DNA of 6,783 nucleotides, taken from Bacillota bacterium (GTDB lineage: Bacteria; Bacillota; Clostridia; Lachnospirales; Lachnospiraceae). Under the pieces are notes generated by a model, which did no database searches, had not been told where the DNA came from, and saw nothing but the letters and a program-made list of their open reading frames with translations. Location: the NCBI GenBank assembly GCA_023425485.1, contig JAFACO010000518.1:1-6783 (forward strand). The letters run 5' to 3'. Within the stretch, counting starts at the first letter, position 1. Each line of letters starts with the position of its first letter. The position numbers were made by a program, and so were the translations under genes. This document shows, one piece after another, positions 1-5,824 of the stretch.

Positions 1-100
1 GTATTTCAGTACCGACGGATTATGCTTAAGAAATTTTAATGGGGATTATAAATATGCCAAATTAGGTGAAGAGTTACCGAAGAAAGTATATAATTATTAA
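1..100 (+). CDS. 3' end of a BspA-like leucine-rich repeat surface protein gene (partial)
   Basis: An open frame starting at base 2 gives 32 residues and ends in TAA at 98-100. It reads YFSTDGLCLRNFNGDYKY and continues to a VYNY end. The C-terminus of the large repeat protein at 2180-4738 reads YFSTDGLTLRTFNGNYKY, and 18 of the first 23 residues are identical, so this is the last piece of a paralogous gene whose body lies outside the window. From the paralogue, the complete protein would be a secreted repeat protein of the BspA/LRR_5 type. The hairpin at 131-160 follows the stop. Paralogy is seen directly; the nature of the missing part is inferred. Confidence 0.85.
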   Translation, partial: YFSTDGLCLRNFNGDYKYAKLGEELPKKVYNY

Positions 101-120
101 TTTATTTGTTAGATATTATG

Positions 121-160
121 AAATAAAATTAAGCGGTGGCTTCTGTTGAGACCACCGCTT
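121..160 (-). terminator. Hairpin terminator of the BlaI/M56 operon, possibly shared with the converging gene
   Basis: AAGCGGTGG at 131-139 pairs perfectly with CCACCGCTT at 152-160 around a 12-base loop. Read on the minus strand, the stem is followed by AATTTTATTT, a usable U-rich tract, about 20 bases past the M56 stop codon. On the plus strand the following bases (TACTGTAT) are a poor U tract. It therefore suits the minus-strand operon best, but it lies between two converging genes and may slow both. Confidence 0.75.
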
Positions 161-180
161 TACTGTATCTTTAGAAAGTG

Positions 181-1581
181 TTAAGGCGCATAAATCTTAA
201 TGCTTTCGAGAGTCTTAATAATGTTTTCTTGCTCCTTTGTTAATAATTCCGGACTTTCAAATCTAACAACTGCACCATAATTGTCTGGAGCAATATCTTG
301 ATTTAAAATAAGATACCAGGAAGCGTCGGAAGTGGAGGATTTATAAAGACTTCCTTTGACACCTTGAGCAGTAGTAAAATCTTCCTTAACATATTCACTT
401 TCTGATGGAAGTGATATAGTTCCGTACTGTGAAAAAATATGAATGAAATTATTTTCATTACCAGCAAGCAGCATTCTAATTCCATCATCCGGAGTTGCTT
501 CCCAATCCTGACCAGCAGGTATTCGTGGTTCTTCTACTACGGTCCAACCCTGTGGAACATTAAGGCTGAAGTGTGTCTCATCACTTTTGTAATTATAATT
601 ATTCAGGCCGACCATTCCAGTAACCCCAAAGGTGACAATCGCAATCATTACCAAACAAAGAACTGCAAAACCAGCTTTTTTTTGCTTTGTATCTAAAATA
701 GAAGCAATTCGTTTTTCCATTCCACGTTTTCCCCCATAAAAATTAGTTGATAATGCTGTATGGAGCTTTGCCCCATTTCTTACGACTCCGATAATCATTT
801 CGCCGTATTGCCTGCGCTGCTGAAAATTTGCACTTTGCAAAACCCTTGCGTCACAAGAAATTTCGCATTGAAGTGCTGTTGCCTTTGCCATCAGATATAC
901 CGCTGGGTTAAACCAATGGAGTGTGGTTGCTGTTAAAATCAGCAATTTGAACCAAAGATCATGTCTCTTTAGGTGAATGAGCTCATGCTTTAGAATAAGT
1001 GATAGTTCATTACCATCTAAGTTAATAGGTGGCAATATAATTGTGGGTCGGAAATAACCTACAAGCATGGGACTAGTAATGGACTGACACACACTTAATT
1101 CTACCTGTGTCTTAATTCTAAGTTCAGACTTTAAATTGTTCAAGAGCTCTAAGAGCTCTAAATCAGTTATAGGATTACTCCATCGACGTACCAGCTTCAT
1201 AAAACATCTATGCCGTAGAGTATGAAATACTATTATACTTATAACCCCTAAAACCCAGATGAATGTAAGCACCAGCCATATGGAAATAGTTGAGGAAGTA
1301 TTTACAATATCCATTTTATCGGATATGGATGGAAAGGCATTGATAATTGGTTGAACAGGCGATAAGGATATATCCTGTACTTGTACCGGAATAAATGAAA
1401 GGTTAATCCGAGGTAGAAAGGGGAATGGTAATATCCAGAATACTGCAATCATTAGCCAAATAAGATATCGCCACTTTGGGGTGTAACGTCTTGAAATTAC
1501 CGGCATAATTGACGTATACAGAAGCGTTATTACTGACATGGATAGGGTACCTCTTAAGAAGGCGAATAAAAAAGACTCCAT
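181..1581 (-). CDS. M56-family (BlaR1/MecR1-type) membrane zinc metalloprotease with an atypical C-terminal sensor region
   Basis: A 466-residue protein of the BlaR1/MecR1 group, which in known systems senses an extracellular signal and triggers inactivation of the partner repressor. Hydrophobic membrane segments are visible at about 4-28, 38-56, 101-119 and 303-323, with a weaker one near 209-227. The cytoplasmic protease domain carries the zinc motif HELIH (H199, E200, H203) in KHELIHLKRHD, and CEISCDA (E240, D244) supplies the probable third ligand. The remaining outer domain, about 325-466, is only about 140 residues; BlaR1 has a penicillin-binding domain of roughly 250. It reads more like a small beta-sandwich (FSLNVPQGW; resemblance to PsbP-like proteins is my impression). 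One SxxK occurs (SLYK, 411-414), but without the other penicillin-binding motifs. ATG at 1581 lies one base after the repressor stop, with its ribosome binding site (1591-1600) inside that gene, so translation is probably coupled. Confidence 0.9.
   Translation of the reverse strand: MESFLFAFLRGTLSMSVITLLYTSIMPVISRRYTPKWRYLIWLMIAVFWILPFPFLPRINLSFIPVQVQDISLSPVQPIINAFPSISDKMDIVNTSSTISIWLVLTFIWVLGVISIIVFHTLRHRCFMKLVRRWSNPITDLELLELLNNLKSELRIKTQVELSVCQSITSPMLVGYFRPTIILPPINLDGNELSLILKHELIHLKRHDLWFKLLILTATTLHWFNPAVYLMAKATALQCEISCDARVLQSANFQQRRQYGEMIIGVVRNGAKLHTALSTNFYGGKRGMEKRIASILDTKQKKAGFAVLCLVMIAIVTFGVTGMVGLNNYNYKSDETHFSLNVPQGWTVVEEPRIPAGQDWEATPDDGIRMLLAGNENNFIHIFSQYGTISLPSESEYVKEDFTTAQGVKGSLYKSSTSDASWYLILNQDIAPDNYGAVVRFESPELLTKEQENIIKTLESIKIYAP
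1144..1161. repeat. Perfect 9-bp tandem duplication within the M56 gene
   Basis: GAGCTCTAA occurs twice head to tail. On the coding (minus) strand this is in frame and gives a repeated Leu-Glu-Leu (LELLEL, residues 141-146), in the cytoplasmic linker before the protease motif. It may be a recent slippage duplication. No functional meaning is claimed. Confidence 0.7.
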
Positions 1582-1582
1582 A

Positions 1583-1960
1583 TTATTGTTTCCTTTCCTT
1601 CAGCGCCTTTGCCAGTTCATCAAGATCGCTGTCCTTAATCTTCTTACCGTCATAAAGAGCAGCAACTAGACTGGCAAATGAATTCCCATGAAATCGCTCC
1701 ATGAAATCCCCTGTTTCGAACTTCAGGTATTCCTCCTTACTAATAATGGGGAAATAGGTACGTTCTTTGCCGATTTTTTCTGTTCGGATAAAGCCTCGCT
1801 CCACCAGCCGTAACATAAGGGATATGACTGTCTGTGCTTTCCATTCTTTTTCATTTCCAAGTTGTTGCATAACCATATTGGTTGTAATAGGCGGCTCATT
1901 TGCCCACACCACTTTCATAATGTCAAACTCTGCATCAGGCAGTTTTTTTATTTTTTTCAT
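1583..1960 (-). CDS. BlaI/MecI-family winged-helix transcriptional repressor
   Basis: A 125-residue protein of typical family length (MecI has 123). The N-terminal winged helix runs from about 7 to 75: LPDAEFDIMKVVWANEPPIT is the first helix region, WKAQTVISLMLRLVERGFI the recognition helix and following helix, and ERTYFPIIS the wing. The C-terminal helices (about 76-122) form the dimerisation domain. Family members bind ACA-N2-TGT operators as dimers and repress their own operon until the partner M56 protease is activated. The position of the MecI Asn101-Phe102 cleavage site is Ala101-Leu102 here by my alignment (SLVAAL against SLVLNF). ATG at 1960 has AAGGAG about 8 bases upstream. The gene is followed after one base by the M56 gene. 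The regulated targets are unknown; no beta-lactamase gene is in view. Confidence 0.93.
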   Translation of the reverse strand: MKKIKKLPDAEFDIMKVVWANEPPITTNMVMQQLGNEKEWKAQTVISLMLRLVERGFIRTEKIGKERTYFPIISKEEYLKFETGDFMERFHGNSFASLVAALYDGKKIKDSDLDELAKALKERKQ

Positions 1961-1975
1961 CTTATCTGCTCCTTT

Positions 1976-1989
1976 TAGACAATTGTCTA
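1976..1989. promoter_or_regulatory. BlaI operator candidate 1 (start-site proximal)
   Basis: TAGACAATTGTCTA is a perfect 14-bp palindrome containing the ACA-N2-TGT core of BlaI/MecI operators. It lies at the expected transcription start, just downstream of the -10 box and upstream of the repressor's ribosome binding site. A repressor bound here would block initiation or early elongation. Assignment to this repressor is inferred from core and position. Confidence 0.75.
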
Positions 1990-1996
1990 CCTTGAT

Positions 1997-2025
1997 ATTC
2001 TACATCTGTCTAAAATGAATGTCAA
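1997..2025 (-). promoter_or_regulatory. Promoter of the BlaI/M56 operon
   Basis: On the minus strand TTGACA (2025-2020) is followed after exactly 17 bases by TAGAAT (2002-1997). The -35 is perfect and the -10 is 5 of 6. Transcription would start near 1990, about 30 bases before the repressor start codon. Both BlaI operator candidates overlap or closely follow it. Confidence 0.82.
2001..2012. promoter_or_regulatory. BlaI operator candidate 2 (between -35 and -10)
   Basis: TACATCTGTCTA contains the same ACA-N2-TGT core (2002-2009) and lies in the promoter spacer, touching the -10 box. Its centre is 23 bp from the centre of candidate 1, about two helical turns, which fits two dimers on one face. 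It is an imperfect palindrome, so probably the weaker site. Confidence 0.6.
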
Positions 2026-2099
2026 CATCTTATAAAAAAAGTTTTCGACAAATGCCAAAAACCCTTTACCCTAAATTAAAATAGACCGATAAATTTAAG

Positions 2100-2128
2100 T
2101 TGCCATTGTTTTAACATATTTTTGTAAT
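2100..2128 (+). promoter_or_regulatory. Candidate promoter of the large repeat-protein gene
   Basis: TTGCCA (2100-2105) and TGTAAT (2123-2128) each match 5 of 6 sigma-A consensus positions and are 17 bases apart. The start would fall near 2135, leaving a leader of about 45 bases. The spacer contains a small palindrome, TGTTTTAACA (2107-2116). A near-match to the BlaI core (ACAAATGC, 2048-2055) lies 45 bases upstream, but no full BlaI site is present here. Confidence 0.55.
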
Positions 2129-2179
2129 ATTATCCAATTAGTCTGTGGTGACTTAAAGACATATTAATAAGGAGGTAAG

Positions 2180-4738
2180 ATGAGAAAAATGAATAAATTA
2201 ATTAGACGTTTTATGTTTCTTTTTACTATAACAACATTAATTTTTATATTAGTTCCAGGTAACTACAGTAGTGCAGCAGAAACAGAATTTAATTTAACAA
2301 AAACGAATCAATCGGATTACAAAGATGAAGTTATTATGGTCTTTACCGAAGACATAACCCTTGAAGATTTTAATATTTATAATGAGGACGTTTACCCTGA
2401 GGTTAAGGAAATCCTAGTAGCTGAAGGTGTAACTTATTTTGACTGGGATTTTCTTTTAAAGGGTTTTTTCCCAAATCTAGAGAGTGTAAGCATATCAAGT
2501 ACAGTGACGAAAATTAAATACACTGAAATCATCTCCAAAGGACTAGAGAAATTAAAAGAAATTAGTGTTGCTAAAGATAATGCTAACTATATTGCAATGG
2601 ATAACTGTTTACTTAATAAAGATATGACGATTTTAGTGCAGTACCCGATAGGGTCAACAAATACCTCATATGTTATTCCGAATTCAGTTACGACGATTTT
2701 ACACACGACCTTTGATCAAGCTAATCATCTTCAAACAGTATCAATTGGTGCAAAACTGCAAGACGGTCAGCTCCAAGCGAAAGGATATCATTTATCAAAT
2801 ATAAAGGAATTTAAAATAGATAGTAATAATCCTTATTATAGTGTAATTGACGGAGTCCTTTTTAATAAAACTGGTGATACCTTGCTGCTTTATCCAAAAG
2901 GAAAAGGTACCTCCTATCGTGTTCCAGAGGGAACAATAACAATTGAATCCACAGCATTTACTCAAAATGAGTTGATGTATATAAAACTTCCTAGCACTCT
3001 TAAAACAGTAAAGGATGGTGCTTTTGCTACTTTATCTAAATTAATTACAATAACCATTCCTAAATCAGTTACAAAAATCAATGTTGACGATTTCAAGATG
3101 TTGAGCTCCTTAGAGTCAATTCATATGGAGAGAGGGAATAAGTTATATGCATCCTATAAAGGCATTCTTTACAATACTGCAAAGACGTATATAAAAATTG
3201 TTCCAATGGCCTATAAGGAAACCAGTTTGAAATTCCCAAGTACCTTAGTATCTCTATTTACTAACATCAAACCTTTTGAAAATGCCACTGAAATAGTGAT
3301 ACCAAGGGATGTAAAGAAGTTATACGCAAAAGGCAGTCATAGTTTCTTTGATAAGATTTCAATAGAAGCAGGGAATGAGAATTTTGTTTTATATAAAGGC
3401 TCTGTTTATAATAAAAGTAAAACGCGCTTAGTATTATTTAAGAAGCAACAAACGGTAGTGTTTCCCAGTACATTAAAGGAAATTGATATTGATTTTTTAT
3501 TTAACAGTGGACTTACTGAATTAGTGATTCCTGCAAAAGCAAAAATACCGTTCTTTTTAAATAATGTTTACGATATACCCACATTAAAAAAAATAACAGT
3601 AGATAAAAATAACCCATATTATTCAGTTCAAAATAATATGTTACTTAGTAAGGATAAGACAATTCTATATGATACTCCAAGAAATTTGATAGTATTAAAA
3701 ATCCCACCAACTGTTAAAACAATTAATTTGCCTATGAATTATAATATTAAGAACTTAAAAAGAATTGTAATACCAAAATCAGTTAATGAGATTGACGAAT
3801 TCTTGTATGTTAATCACATAACATTGGAGGAAATTGAAGTAGAAAAGGGTAATACAAAATTTACAAGTATTGATGGTGTTCTTTATAACAAGGATTTATC
3901 GGAGATGATCTTTTACCCTGCGAATAAACAAGATAAAACCTTTGTTATTCCAAATACTGTTAAAGTTATGAATTCCTATTTTATAACGCAAAATTCAAAC
4001 CTTGAGAGTATTACTTTATCAAAGATGCTTAAACCATCGAATAATTATAACTTCCATTTTAGTAAATCCTTAAAGGAAATTAATGTGCAGAAGGATAATG
4101 TATCTTATAAAAGCGTCAATGGAGTGCTGTATAACAAGGATATGACTGAGTTAATTGCATACCCATATCAAAAACGTGATAAATCATTTACAATACCGGA
4201 CACAGTACTTACTGTTTCTGGTTTGAATAGCTGGGAATTTAATGAGCTATATCAAAAAAGTTATAACTATGTCGGGTTATCTTATTATGACGGTTTATCT
4301 TATATAGAAACTTTTTATACCTTTGATGGTGTTTCTAATCCTTATCTAGAAACCTTAATTATTGGAAAAAATGTTAAAACCTTATTTGATACAAGAGATA
4401 ACTATCCAATTTGGGGATTTAAAAATTTACAAAAGCTTAGTATTAGTAAAGATAATCCATACTTCACCATAAAGGATGGGGCTCTTTATAACAAGGATTT
4501 ATCAATTATGTATTTATACATGGATAGTTCGAAAAACACAGTATTTACAATACCTGCTCAAGTAAAGGAAATCAGTGAAAGAGTGTTTGAAGCAATTGCT
4601 AGCAACAAATATTTAAAGAGTATTGTAATTGAAGAGGGTAACCAGTATTTTAGTACAGATGGTTTAACCTTAAGAACTTTCAATGGTAACTATAAGTATT
4701 GCAAAATAGGTGAAGTATATAAGAAAAGAATTTATTAA
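2180..4738 (+). CDS. Secreted BspA-like leucine-rich repeat protein
   Basis: An 852-residue protein with a clear signal peptide: basic start (MRKMNKLIRR), hydrophobic core at about 11-25 and likely cleavage after SSAA near residue 33. The rest is built of LRR_5/BspA-like modules of about 80 residues. Each has a 'DNPYYSV.DGVLYNKD.T.L..YP' hairpin-like part followed by an 'F.IP.TV..I' LRR strand. I count eight, starting near residues 131, 213, 317, 396, 475, 555, 637 and 756, plus a shortened last one near 818. BspA-like proteins usually act outside the cell in adhesion or ligand binding; the ligand here is unknown. I see no LPXTG, SLH or other wall anchor, so it may be released or held by its C-terminal tail, which is shared with the paralogue at 1-100. 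GGAGG (2171-2175) lies 4 bases before ATG 2180; a second ATG at 2189 (13 bases away) is a less likely start. Confidence 0.88.
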   Translation: MRKMNKLIRRFMFLFTITTLIFILVPGNYSSAAETEFNLTKTNQSDYKDEVIMVFTEDITLEDFNIYNEDVYPEVKEILVAEGVTYFDWDFLLKGFFPNLESVSISSTVTKIKYTEIISKGLEKLKEISVAKDNANYIAMDNCLLNKDMTILVQYPIGSTNTSYVIPNSVTTILHTTFDQANHLQTVSIGAKLQDGQLQAKGYHLSNIKEFKIDSNNPYYSVIDGVLFNKTGDTLLLYPKGKGTSYRVPEGTITIESTAFTQNELMYIKLPSTLKTVKDGAFATLSKLITITIPKSVTKINVDDFKMLSSLESIHMERGNKLYASYKGILYNTAKTYIKIVPMAYKETSLKFPSTLVSLFTNIKPFENATEIVIPRDVKKLYAKGSHSFFDKISIEAGNENFVLYKGSVYNKSKTRLVLFKKQQTVVFPSTLKEIDIDFLFNSGLTELVIPAKAKIPFFLNNVYDIPTLKKITVDKNNPYYSVQNNMLLSKDKTILYDTPRNLIVLKIPPTVKTINLPMNYNIKNLKRIVIPKSVNEIDEFLYVNHITLEEIEVEKGNTKFTSIDGVLYNKDLSEMIFYPANKQDKTFVIPNTVKVMNSYFITQNSNLESITLSKMLKPSNNYNFHFSKSLKEINVQKDNVSYKSVNGVLYNKDMTELIAYPYQKRDKSFTIPDTVLTVSGLNSWEFNELYQKSYNYVGLSYYDGLSYIETFYTFDGVSNPYLETLIIGKNVKTLFDTRDNYPIWGFKNLQKLSISKDNPYFTIKDGALYNKDLSIMYLYMDSSKNTVFTIPAQVKEISERVFEAIASNKYLKSIVIEEGNQYFSTDGLTLRTFNGNYKYCKIGEVYKKRIY
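2570..4735 (+). repeat. Protein-level repeat array of about 240-bp modules
   Basis: The recurring motif, from 'KDN' or 'xGN' through 'LYNKD' to 'YP', begins near bases 2570, 2818, 3128, 3364, 3602, 3842, 4088, 4444 and 4631. Most steps are 236-248 bp. Three differ: 310, 356 and a short final 187. Repeats are diverged at DNA level, pointing to old duplication. The longer step before the eighth module holds an aromatic insert (Tyr/Phe-rich, about bases 4240-4330) absent from other units. Confidence 0.8.
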
Positions 4739-4809
4739 AACATACTCCCATTTATGACGTTTTAATCAATTTACAGAGCTTCATTATGTAACAGCAGATT
4801 GACAATTTG

Positions 4810-4844
4810 CACATCAAGCCTTGGATTTACCAAGGCTTGATGTG
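4810..4844. terminator. Strong hairpin between converging genes
   Basis: CACATCAAGCCTTGG (4810-4824) pairs perfectly with CCAAGGCTTGATGTG (4830-4844) around the 5-base loop ATTTA. The 15-bp stem sits between the repeat-protein stop (4738) and the minus-strand stop (4849-4847). Neither side has a long T run, so it is a stable but not textbook terminator. Its position suggests it serves both genes. Confidence 0.75.
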
Positions 4845-4846
4845 TA

Positions 4847-5518
4847 TTACTGTGTTTCACCGGTATAATTAAAATCAGGACGTGTTTGCAAATAGTAACC
4901 ACTTCTTACTTCAGCAGCCCAATTTTGAAGCATTTCCTTCCATTCAACACTTTCGAAGAAGTAATCAATACCTTTGGTGGAATCCCAGATTAAAACCCGG
5001 AAAGGGAAAATACCACCCTGTTGATTAACATCCTGATCTGAAACAGACGCTTCTGTAATAAATAACTGTGGTAGGCCGAATTGATATGCCATGGCAGGTT
5101 CTATAAAGGAGAAAACAGATCCAGTCCAGAACTGTCTTCCAATATCGTTATTATATACGGTTGCACCATTGGTTTCTATCACTTGTACTTTTCTCCTTGC
5201 AAGGTTTAATGTTACCATACCAAAACTTGAAAGAACCATTCTTCTAATACTGGTCATCGTAGACTCGGGATATTGCTCTGTATTTGGTAAAGTTCTCGGA
5301 AACAGTAGTTCCTTTTTCAACTCGTTCAATAATCGAATTAGGAAGCTTATTTGAAGGTTATTCATTGTAACACTGGTAGGATGGCTTAAAAAAACCGGTA
5401 TTTGATAAAAGCGATTTGTCTTCTCAACTAATTCGGGAGAGGGTATTTCATTAACCTTTGTGACTTTTTTATTGTTACGCTTTTCGTTTGTATCATCGTT
5501 AATGCAGTCACCTAGCAT
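4847..5518 (-). CDS. Orphan protein resembling the nucleoside deoxyribosyltransferase/TIR-like Rossmann class
   Basis: A 223-residue soluble protein with no signal peptide or membrane segment. I do not recognise a named family. A charged N-terminus (1-37) precedes a first strand PVFLSHP (41-47), a helix (about 53-72), LFPRTL, a helix IRRMVLSSFGMV (91-102) with strand TLNLARR, and WTGSVFSFIEPAMAYQFGLPQLFI (131-154). A glutamate (E140) starting a helix, followed by 'A.....G.P.L.I', recalls the catalytic Glu region of deoxyribosyltransferase and TIR-like nucleotide-cleaving folds; this is inference from pattern only. The C-terminus is EWKEMLQNW and a Tyr-rich tail. The start was chosen at ATG 5518, with GGAG (5528-5525) 6 bases upstream. 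A longer reading from TTG 5530 has no ribosome binding site and would consume this one. It stands alone, with no partner gene. Confidence 0.8.
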   Translation of the reverse strand: MLGDCINDDTNEKRNNKKVTKVNEIPSPELVEKTNRFYQIPVFLSHPTSVTMNNLQISFLIRLLNELKKELLFPRTLPNTEQYPESTMTSIRRMVLSSFGMVTLNLARRKVQVIETNGATVYNNDIGRQFWTGSVFSFIEPAMAYQFGLPQLFITEASVSDQDVNQQGGIFPFRVLIWDSTKGIDYFFESVEWKEMLQNWAAEVRSGYYLQTRPDFNYTGETQ

Positions 5519-5563
5519 AGAAATCTCCAATCATAATAAGGATAAAAGGTACTACACTACCAA

Positions 5564-5592
5564 TTTATGTTAAGTAAACCAGATTGTTACAA
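5564..5592 (-). promoter_or_regulatory. Weak candidate promoter of the orphan TIR/NDT-like gene
   Basis: On the minus strand TTGTAA (5592-5587) and CATAAA (5569-5564) are 17 bases apart, each 4 of 6 to consensus. The start would be near 5557, giving a leader of about 40 bases. The two palindromes at 5598-5623 lie directly upstream of the -35, where an activator or repressor could act. Confidence 0.35.
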
Positions 5593-5597
5593 GATTC

Positions 5598-5623
5598 GAC
5601 TTTTGAAAGTCCTGTTAAACAGG
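5598..5623. repeat. Two abutting palindromes upstream of the orphan gene
   Basis: GACTTTTGAAAGTC (5598-5611; arms of 6 with a TG centre) is followed at once by CCTGTTAAACAGG (5611-5623; arms of 6 with one central base), sharing one C. They could be operator sites for dimeric regulators or small stem-loops. They lie in an otherwise unremarkable AT-rich stretch. No known regulator consensus is recognised. Confidence 0.55.
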
Positions 5624-5659
5624 CGATTAATAATCCCAAAACAAGCAGGCAATTATTAG

Positions 5660-5689
5660 TTGACATTATTCTACTAAGAATGGTAGTAT
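5660..5689 (+). promoter_or_regulatory. Promoter-like element with no obvious gene
   Basis: TTGACA (5660-5665, perfect) is followed after 18 bases by TAGTAT (5684-5689, 4 of 6). A GGAGGTG sequence lies at 5720-5726, but the next bases give GTG TAA and no usable start codon. It may be an upstream promoter for the Fur-family gene, the source of a short RNA, or a remnant of a lost gene. Confidence 0.4.
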
Positions 5690-5764
5690 TTCCTAATTAA
5701 GGTATAGTATTATTTTCCTGGAGGTGTAACAATTACATAAGGTAAAAAATACAAAGTCTTAAAT

Positions 5765-5779
5765 TGAAAATCAATTTCA
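5765..5779. promoter_or_regulatory. Fur-type box 1
   Basis: TGAAAATCAATTTCA is a 7-1-7 inverted repeat with one mismatched pair, of the TGATAATnATTATCA type bound by Fur-family dimers. GAAAATCAA (5766-5774) also pairs with TTGATTTTC (5790-5798), giving a further overlapping half-site. It sits just upstream of the -35 of the Fur-family gene. Confidence 0.6.
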
Positions 5780-5781
5780 TA

Positions 5782-5810
5782 TTGACTTTTTGATTTTCTT
5801 ATATTAACAT
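5782..5810 (+). promoter_or_regulatory. Candidate promoter of the Fur-family gene
   Basis: TTGACT (5782-5787, 5 of 6) is followed after 17 bases by TAACAT (5805-5810, 4 of 6). The start would fall near 5817, inside Fur-type box 2, and box 1 lies just upstream, so binding at either site could control initiation. Confidence 0.5.
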
Positions 5811-5824
5811 GAAAATGATTTTCA
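5810..5824. promoter_or_regulatory. Fur-type box 2 (perfect 7-1-7 palindrome)
   Basis: TGAAAATGATTTTCA is a perfect 7-1-7 palindrome matching the Fur-family pattern (TGATAATnATTATCA) at 13 of 15 positions. It overlaps the predicted transcription start, 23 bases before the start codon of a Fur-family gene, which argues for autoregulation. It is closer to Fur than to the Bacillus Zur pattern (TCGTAATnATTACGA), but box sequence alone does not settle the metal. Confidence 0.75.

Noticed and set aside
131..160. Left hairpin as part of a CRISPR repeat or mobile-element end
   Set aside because: It occurs once, lies just past stop codons of converging genes and has a U-rich tract on the minus strand, so a terminator is the simple reading.
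411..414. SLYK-coded motif of the M56 protein (residues 411-414) as a penicillin-binding active site
   Set aside because: A lone SxxK is common by chance. The region is too short for a transpeptidase domain and lacks the accompanying SxN and KTG motifs.
1767..2018. Plus-strand open frame of 83 codons opposite the repressor gene
   Set aside because: It lies antisense to a clear BlaI-family gene and runs through its promoter and operators; the product resembles no protein family.
2570..4735. Repeat array as recent DNA tandem duplication
   Set aside because: Modules are similar in protein but widely diverged in DNA, and step lengths vary from 187 to 356 bp; this is an old protein repeat.
5091..5354. 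Plus-strand open frame of 87 codons inside the orphan gene
   Set aside because: It lies antisense to a longer frame with recognisable protein texture and a good ribosome binding site, and itself shows no plausible start region.
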